Source: Pseudomonas azerbaijanoccidentalis (GTDB lineage Bacteria; Pseudomonadota; Gammaproteobacteria; Pseudomonadales; Pseudomonadaceae). Taken from it: a stretch of 64,000 nucleotides of DNA. Numbering within the stretch: position 1 is the stretch's first letter; every line of letters begins with the position of its first letter. The stretch lies in assembly GCF_019145495.1 (NCBI RefSeq), contig NZ_JAHSTU010000013.1, positions 91,846-155,845 of the forward strand, read 5' to 3'. The position numbers and the translations under genes were made by a program. The notes beneath the pieces are model-generated. The model was not told where the DNA came from, did not search any database, and saw only the letters and a program-made list of their open reading frames with translations. This document shows, one piece after another, positions 8,149 to 16,424 of the stretch.

Positions 8149-8228
8149 CAAAAGATCGCAGCCTTCGGCAGCTCCTAAAGGATGTATACCCATCCCATGT
8201 AGGAGCTGCCGAAGGCTGCGATCTTTTG
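8149..8228. repeat. REP pair, type A, left copy inverted
   Basis: Two facing copies of the REP core flank a spacer of about 20 bases. The pair lies between the exported-protein gene and hpt, both on the minus strand, so it is downstream of hpt. Confidence 0.9.
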
Positions 8229-8240
8229 AGGTCGACGAGC

Positions 8241-8798
8241 TTACATACCTTTAACGGCAAAAATCCCGTTGGCGTTACGCCAGTAGCCCTTGTAGTCCAT
8301 GCCATAACCGAAGATGTAACGGTCAATGCATGGCAAACCGACGAAATCGGCCTTCAGGTCCGGACGCGCCTTGCGGTCGTGGTCCTTGTCGATCAGCACG
8401 GCCGTGTGCACTTTGCGGGCGCCGGCGTGTTTGCAGAAGTCGATGATCGCGCCCAGGGTGTGCCCTTCGTCGAGGATGTCGTCGATGATCAGCACGTCAC
8501 GGTCGATGAACGACACTTCCGGCTTGGCTTTCCAGAACAGGTCGCCACCGCTGGTTTCGTTGCGATAACGGGTGGCGTGCAAGTAAGACGCTTCCAGCGG
8601 GAAGTGCAGGTAGGTGAGCAGCTTGCCGGAGAAAATCAGCCCGCCGTTCATCACGCAGAACACCACCGGGTTGCTGTCCGCCAGTTGATCGTTGATTTGT
8701 GCACCGACGCGGGCGATGGCCGCCTCGACTTCAGCTTCGGTGTACAGGCAGTCAGCCTCTCGCATGATTTGACGGATATGCTCGAGATCAGCGGACAT
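8241..8798 (-). CDS. hpt: Hypoxanthine-guanine phosphoribosyltransferase
   Basis: A 185-residue purine salvage enzyme that makes IMP or GMP from hypoxanthine or guanine and PRPP. The PRPP-binding motif is VLIIDDILDEGHT near residue 103, and the family loop (FCVMNGGLIFSGKLL) is near residue 47. The start MSADLEHI is chosen because GGAGAGCGCC precedes it; 23 upstream codons are unlikely to be translated. It is divergent from upp, so purine and pyrimidine salvage share an intergenic region of about 165 bases. Confidence 0.93.
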   Translation of the reverse strand: MSADLEHIRQIMREADCLYTEAEVEAAIARVGAQINDQLADSNPVVFCVMNGGLIFSGKLLTYLHFPLEASYLHATRYRNETSGGDLFWKAKPEVSFIDRDVLIIDDILDEGHTLGAIIDFCKHAGARKVHTAVLIDKDHDRKARPDLKADFVGLPCIDRYIFGYGMDYKGYWRNANGIFAVKGM

Positions 8799-8963
8799 GG
8801 CGCTCTCCAAGGGGGGGACGGATTCGGAAAAGCGGGCAAAGGTACGCATCCCGAACGGCCAGATCAAGCGTTTGTGGACTAACGTACTCTAATGTCTATA
8901 GGACAACACCCTCGGATAGATTAATCTAGGCCGGTTTTTTTGCCCGCCGCCGGAGCCTTTCCC

Positions 8964-9602
8964 ATGCCCATCCTCGAGATCCGCCACCCGCTGATCCGTC
9001 ATAAACTTGGCCTGATGCGCCGCGCAGACATCAGCACCAAGAATTTCCGTGAGCTCGCTCAGGAAGTCGGTGCCCTGCTGACCTATGAAGCCACCAAAGA
9101 CCTGCCGCTGGAATCCTACGATATCGAAGGCTGGTGCGGCACTGTGTCGGTCGAGAAAATCGCCGGCAAGAAAATTACCGTGGTGCCGATCCTGCGTGCC
9201 GGTATCGGCATGCTGGAAGGCGTGCTCAGCCTGATCCCGGGCGCCAAGGTCAGCGCCGTGGGCGTTGCCCGCAACGAAGAAACCCTGCAGGCCCATACGT
9301 ACCTGGAAAAACTGGTTCCGGAAATCGACGAACGCCTGGCGATGATCATCGACCCGATGCTCGCCACCGGCAGCTCCATGGTTGCCACCATCGACCTGTT
9401 GAAAAAAGCCGGCTGCCGCGACATCCGCGCCATGGTGCTGGTCGCCGCCCCGGAAGGCATCGCCGCCGTCGAGAAAGCGCACCCGGACGTGACCATCTAC
9501 ACCGCTTCCATTGATCAAAAACTGAACGAACACGGTTACATCATCCCGGGCCTGGGCGATGCTGGCGACAAGATCTTCGGCACCAAGCAGAAGGACGCGT
9601 GA
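8964..9602 (+). CDS. upp: Uracil phosphoribosyltransferase
   Basis: A 212-residue enzyme converting uracil and PRPP to UMP. The PRPP motif is MIIDPMLATGSSM near residue 128, and the C-terminal uracil-binding block YIIPGLGDAGDKIFGT is intact. The start MPILEIRHPL has CGGAG 8 bases upstream and matches the family N-terminus, so the earlier in-frame start is discarded. The stop overlaps the GTG of uraA (GTGA), which implies translational coupling in a upp-uraA salvage operon. Confidence 0.95.
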   Translation: MPILEIRHPLIRHKLGLMRRADISTKNFRELAQEVGALLTYEATKDLPLESYDIEGWCGTVSVEKIAGKKITVVPILRAGIGMLEGVLSLIPGAKVSAVGVARNEETLQAHTYLEKLVPEIDERLAMIIDPMLATGSSMVATIDLLKKAGCRDIRAMVLVAAPEGIAAVEKAHPDVTIYTASIDQKLNEHGYIIPGLGDAGDKIFGTKQKDA

Positions 9603-10879
9603 GCATGCAGCAAGAGTTCAACGATCCGCTCTGGCGCACGGTGCTGTCTGGCGCACAGATGCTGTTCGTGGCTTTCGGCGCCCTGGTGTTGATGCCGCTG
9701 ATTACCGGCCTCGATCCTAACGTGGCGCTGTTTACCGCCGGTCTCGGGACGATTCTGTTCCAGATCGTCACCGGGCGTCAGGTGCCGGTGTTCCTGGCGT
9801 CGAGTTTTGCCTTCATCACCCCGATCATTCTCGCCAAGGGCCAGTTCGGCCTGGCCGCGACCATGGGCGGCGTGATGGCGGCCGGCTTCGTCTATACCTT
9901 CCTCGGCCTGGCCGTGAAGATCAAAGGCACCGGCTTCATCGATCGCCTGCTGCCACCGGTGGTGATTGGTCCGGTGATCATCTCCATCGGCCTGGCCATG
10001 GCGCCGATTGCCGCCAACATGGCGATGGGCAAGGCTGGCGACGGTAGCGAGCTGATTCATTATCAGACCGCGATGCTGATCTCGATGCCGGCGTTGCTGA
10101 CCACCCTGATCGTCGCGGTGTTCGGCAAAGGCATTTTCCGCCTGGTACCGATCATCTCCGGCGTGCTGGTAGGTTTTGGCATGGCGTTTTACTTCGGCGT
10201 GGTCGACACGGCGAAGATTGCCGCTGCACCGTGGTTTGCCATCCCGCACTTCACCGCGCCGGAGTTCAACTGGCAGGCAATTCTGTTTATCGTTCCGGTG
10301 GCCCTGGCCCCGGCCATCGAGCACATCGGCGGCGTGATTGCCGTGGGTAGCGTGACCGGTCGTGATTACCTGAAGAAGCCCGGCCTGCACCGCACCCTGC
10401 TGGGTGACGGCATTGCTACCACCGCCGCTGGCCTGTTCGGCGGCCCCCCCAACACCACCTACGCCGAAGTCACCGGCGCGGTGATGCTGACCAAGAACTA
10501 CAACCCGAAAATCATGACCTGGGCGGCGATCTTCGCCATCAGCCTGGCGTTCATCGGCAAGTTCGGCGCCCTGCTGCAAAGCATTCCGGTGCCGGTAATG
10601 GGCGGGATTTTGTGTCTGCTGTTCGGTTCGATTGCAGCGGTGGGGATGAACACGCTGATCCGCCACAAGATCGATCTGGGCGAGGCGCGCAATCTGGTGA
10701 TTGTGTCGGTGACCCTGGTGTTCGGGATTGGCGGTGTGCTGGTTGGCACCGGCACCGGACCGGATGACTTCGGCCTCAAAGGCATTGCGCTGTGCGCGGT
10801 GGTGGCGATTGCGCTGAACCTGATCCTGCCGGGCAATGACAGCTGGAAGCACAAGAAGGCGGATGAGCCGCTGCTGTAA
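9599..10879 (+). CDS. uraA: Uracil-xanthine permease (uracil transporter)
   Basis: A 426-residue NCS2 family symporter with about 14 hydrophobic segments. It takes up uracil for conversion by the preceding upp product. The family motif region ApaiEHIGGVIAVGSVTGRD is visible at about residues 238–256, and the NTTYAEVTGAVMLTKN block follows near 286. The GTG start overlaps the upp stop by four bases; an ATG two codons later is an alternative. No terminator hairpin is seen, and a REP pair of the second type follows. Confidence 0.93.
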   Translation: MSMQQEFNDPLWRTVLSGAQMLFVAFGALVLMPLITGLDPNVALFTAGLGTILFQIVTGRQVPVFLASSFAFITPIILAKGQFGLAATMGGVMAAGFVYTFLGLAVKIKGTGFIDRLLPPVVIGPVIISIGLAMAPIAANMAMGKAGDGSELIHYQTAMLISMPALLTTLIVAVFGKGIFRLVPIISGVLVGFGMAFYFGVVDTAKIAAAPWFAIPHFTAPEFNWQAILFIVPVALAPAIEHIGGVIAVGSVTGRDYLKKPGLHRTLLGDGIATTAAGLFGGPPNTTYAEVTGAVMLTKNYNPKIMTWAAIFAISLAFIGKFGALLQSIPVPVMGGILCLLFGSIAAVGMNTLIRHKIDLGEARNLVIVSVTLVFGIGGVLVGTGTGPDDFGLKGIALCAVVAIALNLILPGNDSWKHKKADEPLL

Positions 10880-10909
10880 TGCTTCAAGATCTTTGTTGTT
10901 AATCAAACA

Positions 10910-11008
10910 GCTTTCGCGAGCAAGCCCGCTCCCACATTAGATATTCGGTGTAAGAAAATTTTGTGTTCGACATCGATCAAATGTGGGAGCGGGCTTGCTC
11001 GCGAAGCT
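10910..11008. repeat. REP pair, type B
   Basis: Inverted copies of the second REP family: ttcgcgagcaagcccgctcc on the left and gggagcgggcttgctcgcga on the right, about 43 bases apart. They lie between the converging uraA and hemH genes. Confidence 0.9.
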
Positions 11009-11009
11009 T

Positions 11010-12035
11010 TTAAAGCGCCAACGGCGCCCTTTCACACAACACACTCAACGCCTGCGCCCAACGCGGGTCATCGTTGAGACACGGCACCAGCACCAACTCC
11101 TCCCCGCCCGCTTCGCGGAACTGCTCCTTGCCGCGATCACCAATCTCTTCCAGCGTCTCGATGCAATCGGCCACGAATGCCGGGCACATCACCAACAGCT
11201 TCTTCACACCCGACTTGGCCAACGCCTCAAGACGCACTTCGGTGTAGGGCTCGATCCATTTGGCGCGCCCCAGGCGCGACTGGAACGACACCGACCACTT
11301 GCCATCAGGCAGGCCCATACGTTTGGCAAATTCGGATGCCGTGCGCAGGCATTGGGCGCGGTAGCAGGTCATCAATACTTCTGGCGAAGCGTTCTGGCAG
11401 CAATTCTCGCCTTTGAAGCAATGGTGACCGGTAGGGTCGATCTTGGTCAGGTGCCGCTCCGGCAAACCATGAAAACTCAGCAACAAATGATCGTAATCCT
11501 GTTGCAGATAGGGTTTGGCCGTGGCCACCAGCGCGTCGAGATATTCCGGCTGATCGTAGAACGGCTGAAGCACCGACAATTGCAGGTCGAGCTTTTTTTC
11601 GCGCACGACGCGCCGGGCTTCTTCGATCACCGTGGTGGTGGTGCTGTCGGCGAACTGTGGATAAAGCGGCGCGAGCGTGATGCGTTTGTTCCCCGCCGCC
11701 ACCAGACGCAGTAGCGTCGTCTCAATGGACGGCTCACCGTAACGCATCGCCAGCTCGACCGGGCCGTGACGCCACTGTGAGGTCATCGCCTGCTGCAGAC
11801 GACGGCTGAGCACCACCAGCGGCGAGCCCTCGTCCCACCAGATCGACGCGTAAGCATGGGCCGACTGCTCGGGACGCTTGATCAGGATCAGCGACACCAG
11901 CAAACGCCGCACCGGCCATGGCAGGTCGATCACGTAAGGGTCCATCAGAAACTGATTGAGGTAACGGCGCACATCCGCCACCGAAGTGGAGGCCGGTGAG
12001 CCCAGGTTGACCAGAAGCAACGCGTGATCGGTCAT
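11010..12035 (-). CDS. hemH: Ferrochelatase
   Basis: A 341-residue enzyme inserting ferrous iron into protoporphyrin IX, the last step of heme synthesis. The N-terminal block DHALLLVNLGSP, the SFHGLPERH motif carrying the metal-site His (near residue 196) and the C-terminal CPAFVADCIETLEEI block are all present. Four closely spaced Cys in the middle are seen in several bacterial members. The start MTDHALLL follows AGGACG; the 38-codon upstream extension is discarded. It lies 13 bases downstream of the epimerase-like gene, a likely two-gene unit. Confidence 0.95.
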   Translation of the reverse strand: MTDHALLLVNLGSPASTSVADVRRYLNQFLMDPYVIDLPWPVRRLLVSLILIKRPEQSAHAYASIWWDEGSPLVVLSRRLQQAMTSQWRHGPVELAMRYGEPSIETTLLRLVAAGNKRITLAPLYPQFADSTTTTVIEEARRVVREKKLDLQLSVLQPFYDQPEYLDALVATAKPYLQQDYDHLLLSFHGLPERHLTKIDPTGHHCFKGENCCQNASPEVLMTCYRAQCLRTASEFAKRMGLPDGKWSVSFQSRLGRAKWIEPYTEVRLEALAKSGVKKLLVMCPAFVADCIETLEEIGDRGKEQFREAGGEELVLVPCLNDDPRWAQALSVLCERAPLAL

Positions 12036-12048
12036 GCAACGTCCTATT

Positions 12049-12951
12049 TCAGAGGCGGCTGGAGAGATCTTCCAGGGCCGCACGCAAATCAGTGAACTGG
12101 AATGTGAATCCCGCTTCAAGCAAACGCACTGGCGTGGCTCGCTGACCACCCAGCAACAACAATGACAACTCGCCCAAACCTACCTTCAACGCAAAGGCCG
12201 GCATCGGCATGAACGCCGGGCGATGCAACACGCTGCCCAGGGTCTTGGCAAATTCGCGATTGCGCACCGGCTTCGGTGCGCAGGCATTATATGGACCGTT
12301 GGCTCCATTGCGATGCAGAAGAAAATCAATCAAGGCGATTTGGTCGTTGATATGAATCCACGGCATCCATTGCCGACCATTGCCAATCGGCCCGCCCAGC
12401 CCGAGTTTGAACGGCAGCAGCAGGCGCGACAAAAAGCCGCCCTCGGCCGACAACACCAACCCGGTGCGAACGAGGATCACCCGAATCCCCAAGGCCTCTG
12501 CACGCTGCGCGGTTTCTTCCCAGGCGATGCACAGCTGGCTGGCGAAGTCGTCGATCACTGGCGGCGAGTCTTCGGTGAGTTCGCGTTCACCGCCGTCGCC
12601 GTACCATCCGACCGCCGAACCGGAAATCAGCACGGCCGGTTTCTGCTCACGGCTTTCGAGCCAGGCCAGCAAGGTTTCGGTCAGCTTGATCCGGCTGCTC
12701 CACAACAAGGCTTTGCGTTTGTGGGTCCACAGCCGATCGGCAATCGGCGCCCCGGCAAGATTGATGATTGCGTCCACCGGTTCCTGCCCGATGTCTTCGA
12801 GTCGGGCGACACCACGTACCTGGGCGCCGCATATTTTCGCGACTTTCGCGGGCGTCCGGCTCCAGACCGTCAGGTGATGACCCTGACTCAACCAGTATCG
12901 ACAAAGCTGACGTCCTATCAAACCAGTACCGCCGGTCAGCAATATGTGCAT
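12049..12951 (-). CDS. TIGR01777 family NAD(P)-dependent epimerase-like oxidoreductase
   Basis: A 300-residue SDR-like Rossmann protein. The nucleotide-binding motif is ILLTGGTGLIGRQL (residues 3–16); VLISGSAVGWYGDGGERELTE near residues 106–126 includes the active-site Tyr region; and a C-terminal DUF1731-type domain is expected from the length (E. coli YfcH has the same layout). The substrate is unknown. It is followed by hemH and diverges from the renalase-like gene, with a PplR-like operator in the shared intergenic region, so light control of this gene is possible but not shown. Confidence 0.88.
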   Translation of the reverse strand: MHILLTGGTGLIGRQLCRYWLSQGHHLTVWSRTPAKVAKICGAQVRGVARLEDIGQEPVDAIINLAGAPIADRLWTHKRKALLWSSRIKLTETLLAWLESREQKPAVLISGSAVGWYGDGGERELTEDSPPVIDDFASQLCIAWEETAQRAEALGIRVILVRTGLVLSAEGGFLSRLLLPFKLGLGGPIGNGRQWMPWIHINDQIALIDFLLHRNGANGPYNACAPKPVRNREFAKTLGSVLHRPAFMPMPAFALKVGLGELSLLLLGGQRATPVRLLEAGFTFQFTDLRAALEDLSSRL

Positions 12952-13077
12952 GACTTCTTCCTCGCGTGGCGTTTTACCGTGATGACTAGTCTATTTTTAT
13001 AAGCAAGGGATCTTTGATATCGGGCAGGCTCTGTGTTTAACAATAGGCCAAGCTGTCAGAACGAGAACGCTAAAAGT

Positions 13078-13101
13078 TATACCAAAAAACAACATTGTAC
13101 A
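13078..13101 (+). promoter_or_regulatory. PplR/LitR-type operator upstream of the renalase-like gene
   Basis: TATACC at 13078–13083 and TGTACA at 13096–13101 are separated by exactly 12 bases. This fits the direct repeat T(G/A)TACA-N12-TGTA(C/T)A reported for P. putida PplR1, with one mismatch in the left half. The right half overlaps a possible -35 element TTGTAC. A further TGTACA occurs at 13123 out of register. Confidence 0.65.
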
Positions 13102-13148
13102 GGTTTCAACCCCGGCGTAGTCTGTACAGAAAGGTAAACGAGGCCCTT

Positions 13149-14135
13149 ATGACTGTACCTATCGCAATCATCGGCACCGGCATCGCCGGACTCTCAGCCG
13201 CACAAGCCCTGACTGATCTGGGGCATGTCGTGCAACTTTTTGATAAAAGCCGCGGCAGTGGCGGACGCATGTCGAGCAAGCGCAGTGATGCGGGTGCGCT
13301 GGACATGGGCGCGCAATATTTCACGGCCCGCGACCGCCGCTTCGTCACGGAAGTGCAGCGCTGGCAAGCCAACGGCTGGGTGGCCGAGTGGACGCCACAG
13401 CTGTACACCTTCCATGGCGGCCAGCTCAATCTGTCACCGGACGAGCAGACCCGCTGGGTCGGCACGCCCCGCATGAGCGCCATTACCCGGGCGTTGCTCG
13501 GCGATCTTGAAGTGCACTTCGCCTGCCGGATCACCGAGGTCTATCGCGGCGAAGAACACTGGCACCTGCAGGATGCCGAAGGCTTTACCCACGGCCCCTT
13601 CAGTCACGTCGTCATTGCCACGCCGGCGCCACAAGCGACGGCGTTGCTGGCCTCCGCGCCGAAACTCGCGGGCGCCGCTGCCGGGGTGAAAATGGACCCG
13701 ACCTGGGCCATCGCCCTGGCGTTTGAAACGCCGCTGGAAACGCCCATGGAAGGCTGCTTCGTGCAGGACAGCCCGCTCGACTGGCTGGCTCGCAACCGCA
13801 GCAAACCGGGGCGCGACAACACGCTCGACACTTGGGTGTTGCATGCCACCAGCGCCTGGAGCCGCCAACACATCGACCTGTCGAAAGAAGCCGTGATCGA
13901 GCAACTGCACGGTGCTTTCGCCGAGTTGCTGCATGACTCCATGCCCGCGCCCACCTTCAGCATGGCCCACCGCTGGCTCTACGCCCGCCCCGCCAGCAGC
14001 CATGAATGGGGCACGCTGGCCGATGCCGACCTGGGTTTGTATGCGTGTGGCGACTGGTGCTTGTCAGGTCGCGTCGAAGGCGCCTGGCTCAGTGGCCAGG
14101 AAGCCGCTCGCCGCCTGCATGAGCACTTGCAGTGA
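13149..14135 (+). CDS. Renalase-like NAD(P)/FAD-dependent oxidoreductase
   Basis: A 328-residue flavoprotein. The FAD-binding motif is IAIIGTGIAGLSAAQAL (residues 5–21), followed by LFDKSRGSGGRMSSKR, the loop typical of the renalase group, and a C-terminal LYACGDWCLSGRVEGAW FAD block. A Pseudomonas renalase has been shown to oxidise isomeric dihydronicotinamides (2- and 6-DHNAD(P)), a metabolite-repair role; the same is inferred here. The start at MTVPIAII is preferred over an upstream frame that would overlap the operator. A PplR-type operator lies about 50 bases upstream. The stop overlaps the GTG of the next gene. Confidence 0.85.
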   Translation: MTVPIAIIGTGIAGLSAAQALTDLGHVVQLFDKSRGSGGRMSSKRSDAGALDMGAQYFTARDRRFVTEVQRWQANGWVAEWTPQLYTFHGGQLNLSPDEQTRWVGTPRMSAITRALLGDLEVHFACRITEVYRGEEHWHLQDAEGFTHGPFSHVVIATPAPQATALLASAPKLAGAAAGVKMDPTWAIALAFETPLETPMEGCFVQDSPLDWLARNRSKPGRDNTLDTWVLHATSAWSRQHIDLSKEAVIEQLHGAFAELLHDSMPAPTFSMAHRWLYARPASSHEWGTLADADLGLYACGDWCLSGRVEGAWLSGQEAARRLHEHLQ

Positions 14136-14347
14136 ACCGCATCAATCCGAGCAAATTGCTGCTGTCGAAATGGACAGCAGCCCACCCGCAAAACCGCGAA
14201 AAACATTTTCTGGTCACCGAATTGCTCCGCAACGAGGAAGACTCGGTCATAGGCGTTGAATTGCAGGCGGTGCTGACCAAGCGCATTCAGTTGCTCGATT
14301 GGAAGTCCTTGAAAGACAGTGAAGCCTGGCAGCACGGCTGGCGCTAA
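14132..14347 (+). CDS. TIGR02450 family Trp-rich protein
   Basis: A 71-residue protein with the family signature NPSKLLLSKWTA, then NREKHFLVTE and a C-terminal LLDWKSLKD with WQHGWR. Trp residues lie at about 14, 57, 66 and 70. The function is unknown. The GTG start overlaps the renalase-like stop (GTGA), so the two are probably translated together and share the upstream light-type operator. In several proteobacteria such proteins lie near photolyase or cryptochrome genes, consistent with the present context. Confidence 0.85.
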   Translation: MNRINPSKLLLSKWTAAHPQNREKHFLVTELLRNEEDSVIGVELQAVLTKRIQLLDWKSLKDSEAWQHGWR

Positions 14348-14392
14348 TACCGCTCGAAGTGAACACCTCAGCGCTCACCCTCCGCCAAAACC

Positions 14393-14416
14393 TATACAAA
14401 TAATTTGACTTGTACA
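14393..14416 (+). promoter_or_regulatory. PplR/LitR-type operator 1 of the photolyase operon
   Basis: TATACA at 14393–14398 and TGTACA at 14411–14416 are separated by exactly 12 bases, a perfect match to the T(G/A)TACA-N12-TGTA(C/T)A consensus. The repeat spans the -35 hexamer TTGACT at 14405–14410, so bound protein would block RNA polymerase. Confidence 0.8.
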
Positions 14417-14432
14417 GCTTCGAATCTATGAT
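14405..14432 (+). promoter_or_regulatory. Sigma-70-like promoter of the ybgA-merR-phr operon
   Basis: TTGACT (14405–14410), a 16-base spacer, and TATGAT (14427–14432). Transcription would start near 14439, about 50 bases before the first ATG. Two operator-like repeats overlap or follow it. Confidence 0.65.
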
Positions 14433-14442
14433 GAACCTACGT

Positions 14443-14466
14443 TGTACAGATAAAACAATCTGTACA
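14443..14466 (+). promoter_or_regulatory. PplR/LitR-type operator 2 of the photolyase operon
   Basis: TGTACA at 14443–14448 and TGTACA at 14461–14466 are separated by exactly 12 bases, again a perfect consensus match. It lies 50 bases (about five helical turns) downstream of operator 1 and close to the expected transcription start. Confidence 0.8.
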
Positions 14467-14489
14467 GGTTTTGGATTCGAGGTACTCCG

Positions 14490-15449
14490 ATGCCCCTGCC
14501 ACCCGCCAAACCAAAAATCGCCATCAGCGCCTGCCTGATGGGTGCCGAGGTGCGATACAACGGTGGGCACAAGGAATCGCGGTTGTGCAGCCGCACCCTC
14601 ACTGACTACTTTGATTTCGTTACGGTCTGCCCGGAAGTCGCTATCGGCCTGGGCATTCCTCGCGAGCCTATCCGGCTGGTAGGTAACCCGGTCGAGCCGC
14701 AGGCCGTTGGCACGGTCAACCGCGAGATCAACGTCACCCAGCCGCTGGCCGAGTACGGACGCAAAATGGCAGCAGAACTCGACGACATCTGCGGCTACAT
14801 CTTCATGCAAAAATCCCCGTCCTGCGGTCTGGAACGGGTCAAGGTCTATCACGCCAACGGTGCACCGGTGGACGGCGGCGGCCAGGGTATCTATGCCCAG
14901 GCCTTTTGCGCGCTGCATCCGGATTTGCCGGTGGAAGAAGACGGCCGGCTCAACGATCCGGTACTGCGCGAAAACTTCCTCACCCGCGTGTTTGCCTACA
15001 GCGCCTGGCAAGATTTGTTGAAAGAAGGCCTGAGTCGCCGCGGTCTGACGGAGTTTCATTCGCGCTACAAATACCTGCTGATGGCCCACAACCCGGTGCA
15101 ATACAAAGCCCTGGGCAATCTGCTGGGCAACATGGGCCAGACCGATCCGCAAGCACTCGGTCCGCAGTACTTCAGCGAATTGATGGCCGCGCTCAAAAAA
15201 TGTGCGACCCGGCGCACCCACACCAACGTGTTGCAGCACCTCAGCGGTTACCTGAAAAAAACCCTCAGCGCCGATGACAAACAGGAAGTGCAGCACGTGA
15301 TTGGCCAGTATCGGCACGGCATCGTGCCGCTGGTGGTGCCGCTGACCCTGCTCAAGCATCACTTTCGGCAACACCCTGACCCGTACATCGCGCAACAGGT
15401 TTACCTGCAACCGCATCCGGAAAACCTCAGCCTGCGAAACGCCATTTAA
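14490..15449 (+). CDS. YbgA family protein (DUF523–DUF1722)
   Basis: A 319-residue two-domain protein. The N-terminal DUF523 half has KIAISACLMGAEVRYNGGHK (residues 8–27) and conserved Cys in TVCPEV and KSPSCGLERV. The C-terminal DUF1722 half begins near residue 190 (YKYLLMAHNPVQYK). E. coli ybgA lies directly before phr, as here with only merR between. It has been suggested to take part in thiouridine-related or light-related processes, but a reaction is not established. It is first in a nine-gene unit and overlaps the merR start by one base. Confidence 0.9.
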   Translation: MPLPPAKPKIAISACLMGAEVRYNGGHKESRLCSRTLTDYFDFVTVCPEVAIGLGIPREPIRLVGNPVEPQAVGTVNREINVTQPLAEYGRKMAAELDDICGYIFMQKSPSCGLERVKVYHANGAPVDGGGQGIYAQAFCALHPDLPVEEDGRLNDPVLRENFLTRVFAYSAWQDLLKEGLSRRGLTEFHSRYKYLLMAHNPVQYKALGNLLGNMGQTDPQALGPQYFSELMAALKKCATRRTHTNVLQHLSGYLKKTLSADDKQEVQHVIGQYRHGIVPLVVPLTLLKHHFRQHPDPYIAQQVYLQPHPENLSLRNAI

Positions 15450-16390
15450 TGAAAGACCTACTCGACAGCAGCGCCAGCGAAGACTTCGAGGCCGACTTCA
15501 AAAAGGCCCTCGACGAGGGCTGGCTGCCGATTCGCGAAGTGGCCCGCCAGACGGGCGTCAACGCCGTGACCTTGCGCGCCTGGGAACGGCGCTACGGTTT
15601 GATCGTGCCGCAGCGTACGCCCAAAGGGCATCGCTTGTTTTCCGCTGAACATGTGCAGCGCATCCAGACGATCCTCACCTGGCTCAACCGTGGCGTCGCC
15701 GTCAGCCAGGTCAAGCAACTGCTCGATACCCCACAAGCCTTTAGCCAACCGGTGGAAAACGACTGGCAACGGCTACGCCACACGTTGCTGCTGGCGGTCA
15801 CGAAACTGACCGAGCGTGCTCTGGATGACACCGTCAACCAGGCCATGGCGCTCTATCCGCCGCGGACCTTGTGTGAGCAATTGTTGCTGCCGTTACTGGC
15901 AGAACTGGAGCAACGCTGGCAAGGCCAGTTCGGCGCGCAGATGGAACGGGTGTTTTTTTATTCCTGGTTGCGCAGCAAATTCGGTGCGCGCATCTACCAT
16001 AACAACCGTCAGTTACACACCGCGCCCTTGCTGTTGATCAACCATTCGGACCTGCCACTGGAACCTCACCTGTGGCTCACGGCCTGGCTGGTCAGCAGTG
16101 CCGATTGCCCGGTAGAAGTGTTCGACTGGCCATTGCCTGCCGGTGAACTGGCGCTGGCAGTGGATTATCTGCAACCCCGGGGCGTACTGCTGTATTCCAG
16201 CAAAGCCATAAACCTTGCGCAGTTGCCGAAACTTTTGAACAACGTCAGTTGCCCAAAAATGATCGCCGGACCAACGGTGTGCATTCACCACGCCGAGTTG
16301 TCCGCAAGAACTTCACAAATGACTGATTTGTACCTGGCCGAAGACCCCTTGTTGGCACACCAGGCACTGGTTCAGTGCGGGCTCCTTTAA
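15449..16390 (+). CDS. MerR/LitR-type transcriptional regulator, class II (PplR-like)
   Basis: A 313-residue regulator. The MerR winged helix occupies residues about 26–95 (WLPIREVARQTGVNAVTLRAW then ERRYG). The rest aligns with the helical bundle and Rossmann-like part of CarH/LitR. In B12-binding members the bundle carries a Trp followed by an Glu-His pair; here Trp157 is kept but Glu166 is followed by Arg167, and no DxHxxG motif is present. It therefore probably does not bind adenosylcobalamin, like the class II PplR proteins of P. putida that work with LOV photoreceptors. It is encoded in the operon it is predicted to control. No LOV gene is visible in this window. Confidence 0.8.
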   Translation: MKDLLDSSASEDFEADFKKALDEGWLPIREVARQTGVNAVTLRAWERRYGLIVPQRTPKGHRLFSAEHVQRIQTILTWLNRGVAVSQVKQLLDTPQAFSQPVENDWQRLRHTLLLAVTKLTERALDDTVNQAMALYPPRTLCEQLLLPLLAELEQRWQGQFGAQMERVFFYSWLRSKFGARIYHNNRQLHTAPLLLINHSDLPLEPHLWLTAWLVSSADCPVEVFDWPLPAGELALAVDYLQPRGVLLYSSKAINLAQLPKLLNNVSCPKMIAGPTVCIHHAELSARTSQMTDLYLAEDPLLAHQALVQCGLL

Positions 16391-16424
16391 TGGCGCTTCT
16401 TTAATGATTAGTACGGACATCACC

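Noticed and set aside
7616..8326. A longer start for the exported hypothetical protein reaching into hpt
   Set aside because: It would translate the REP pair at 8149; the ATG at 8101 has a ribosome site and a signal peptide.
9536..10906. A 456-codon minus-strand frame opposite uraA
   Set aside because: Very rich in His, Gln, Arg and Asp, with no hydrophobic or catalytic pattern; it is the reverse of a membrane protein gene.
10910..11008. REP repeats as a possible CRISPR array
   Set aside because: There are only two inverted copies per site, no regular spacers and no cas genes in the window.
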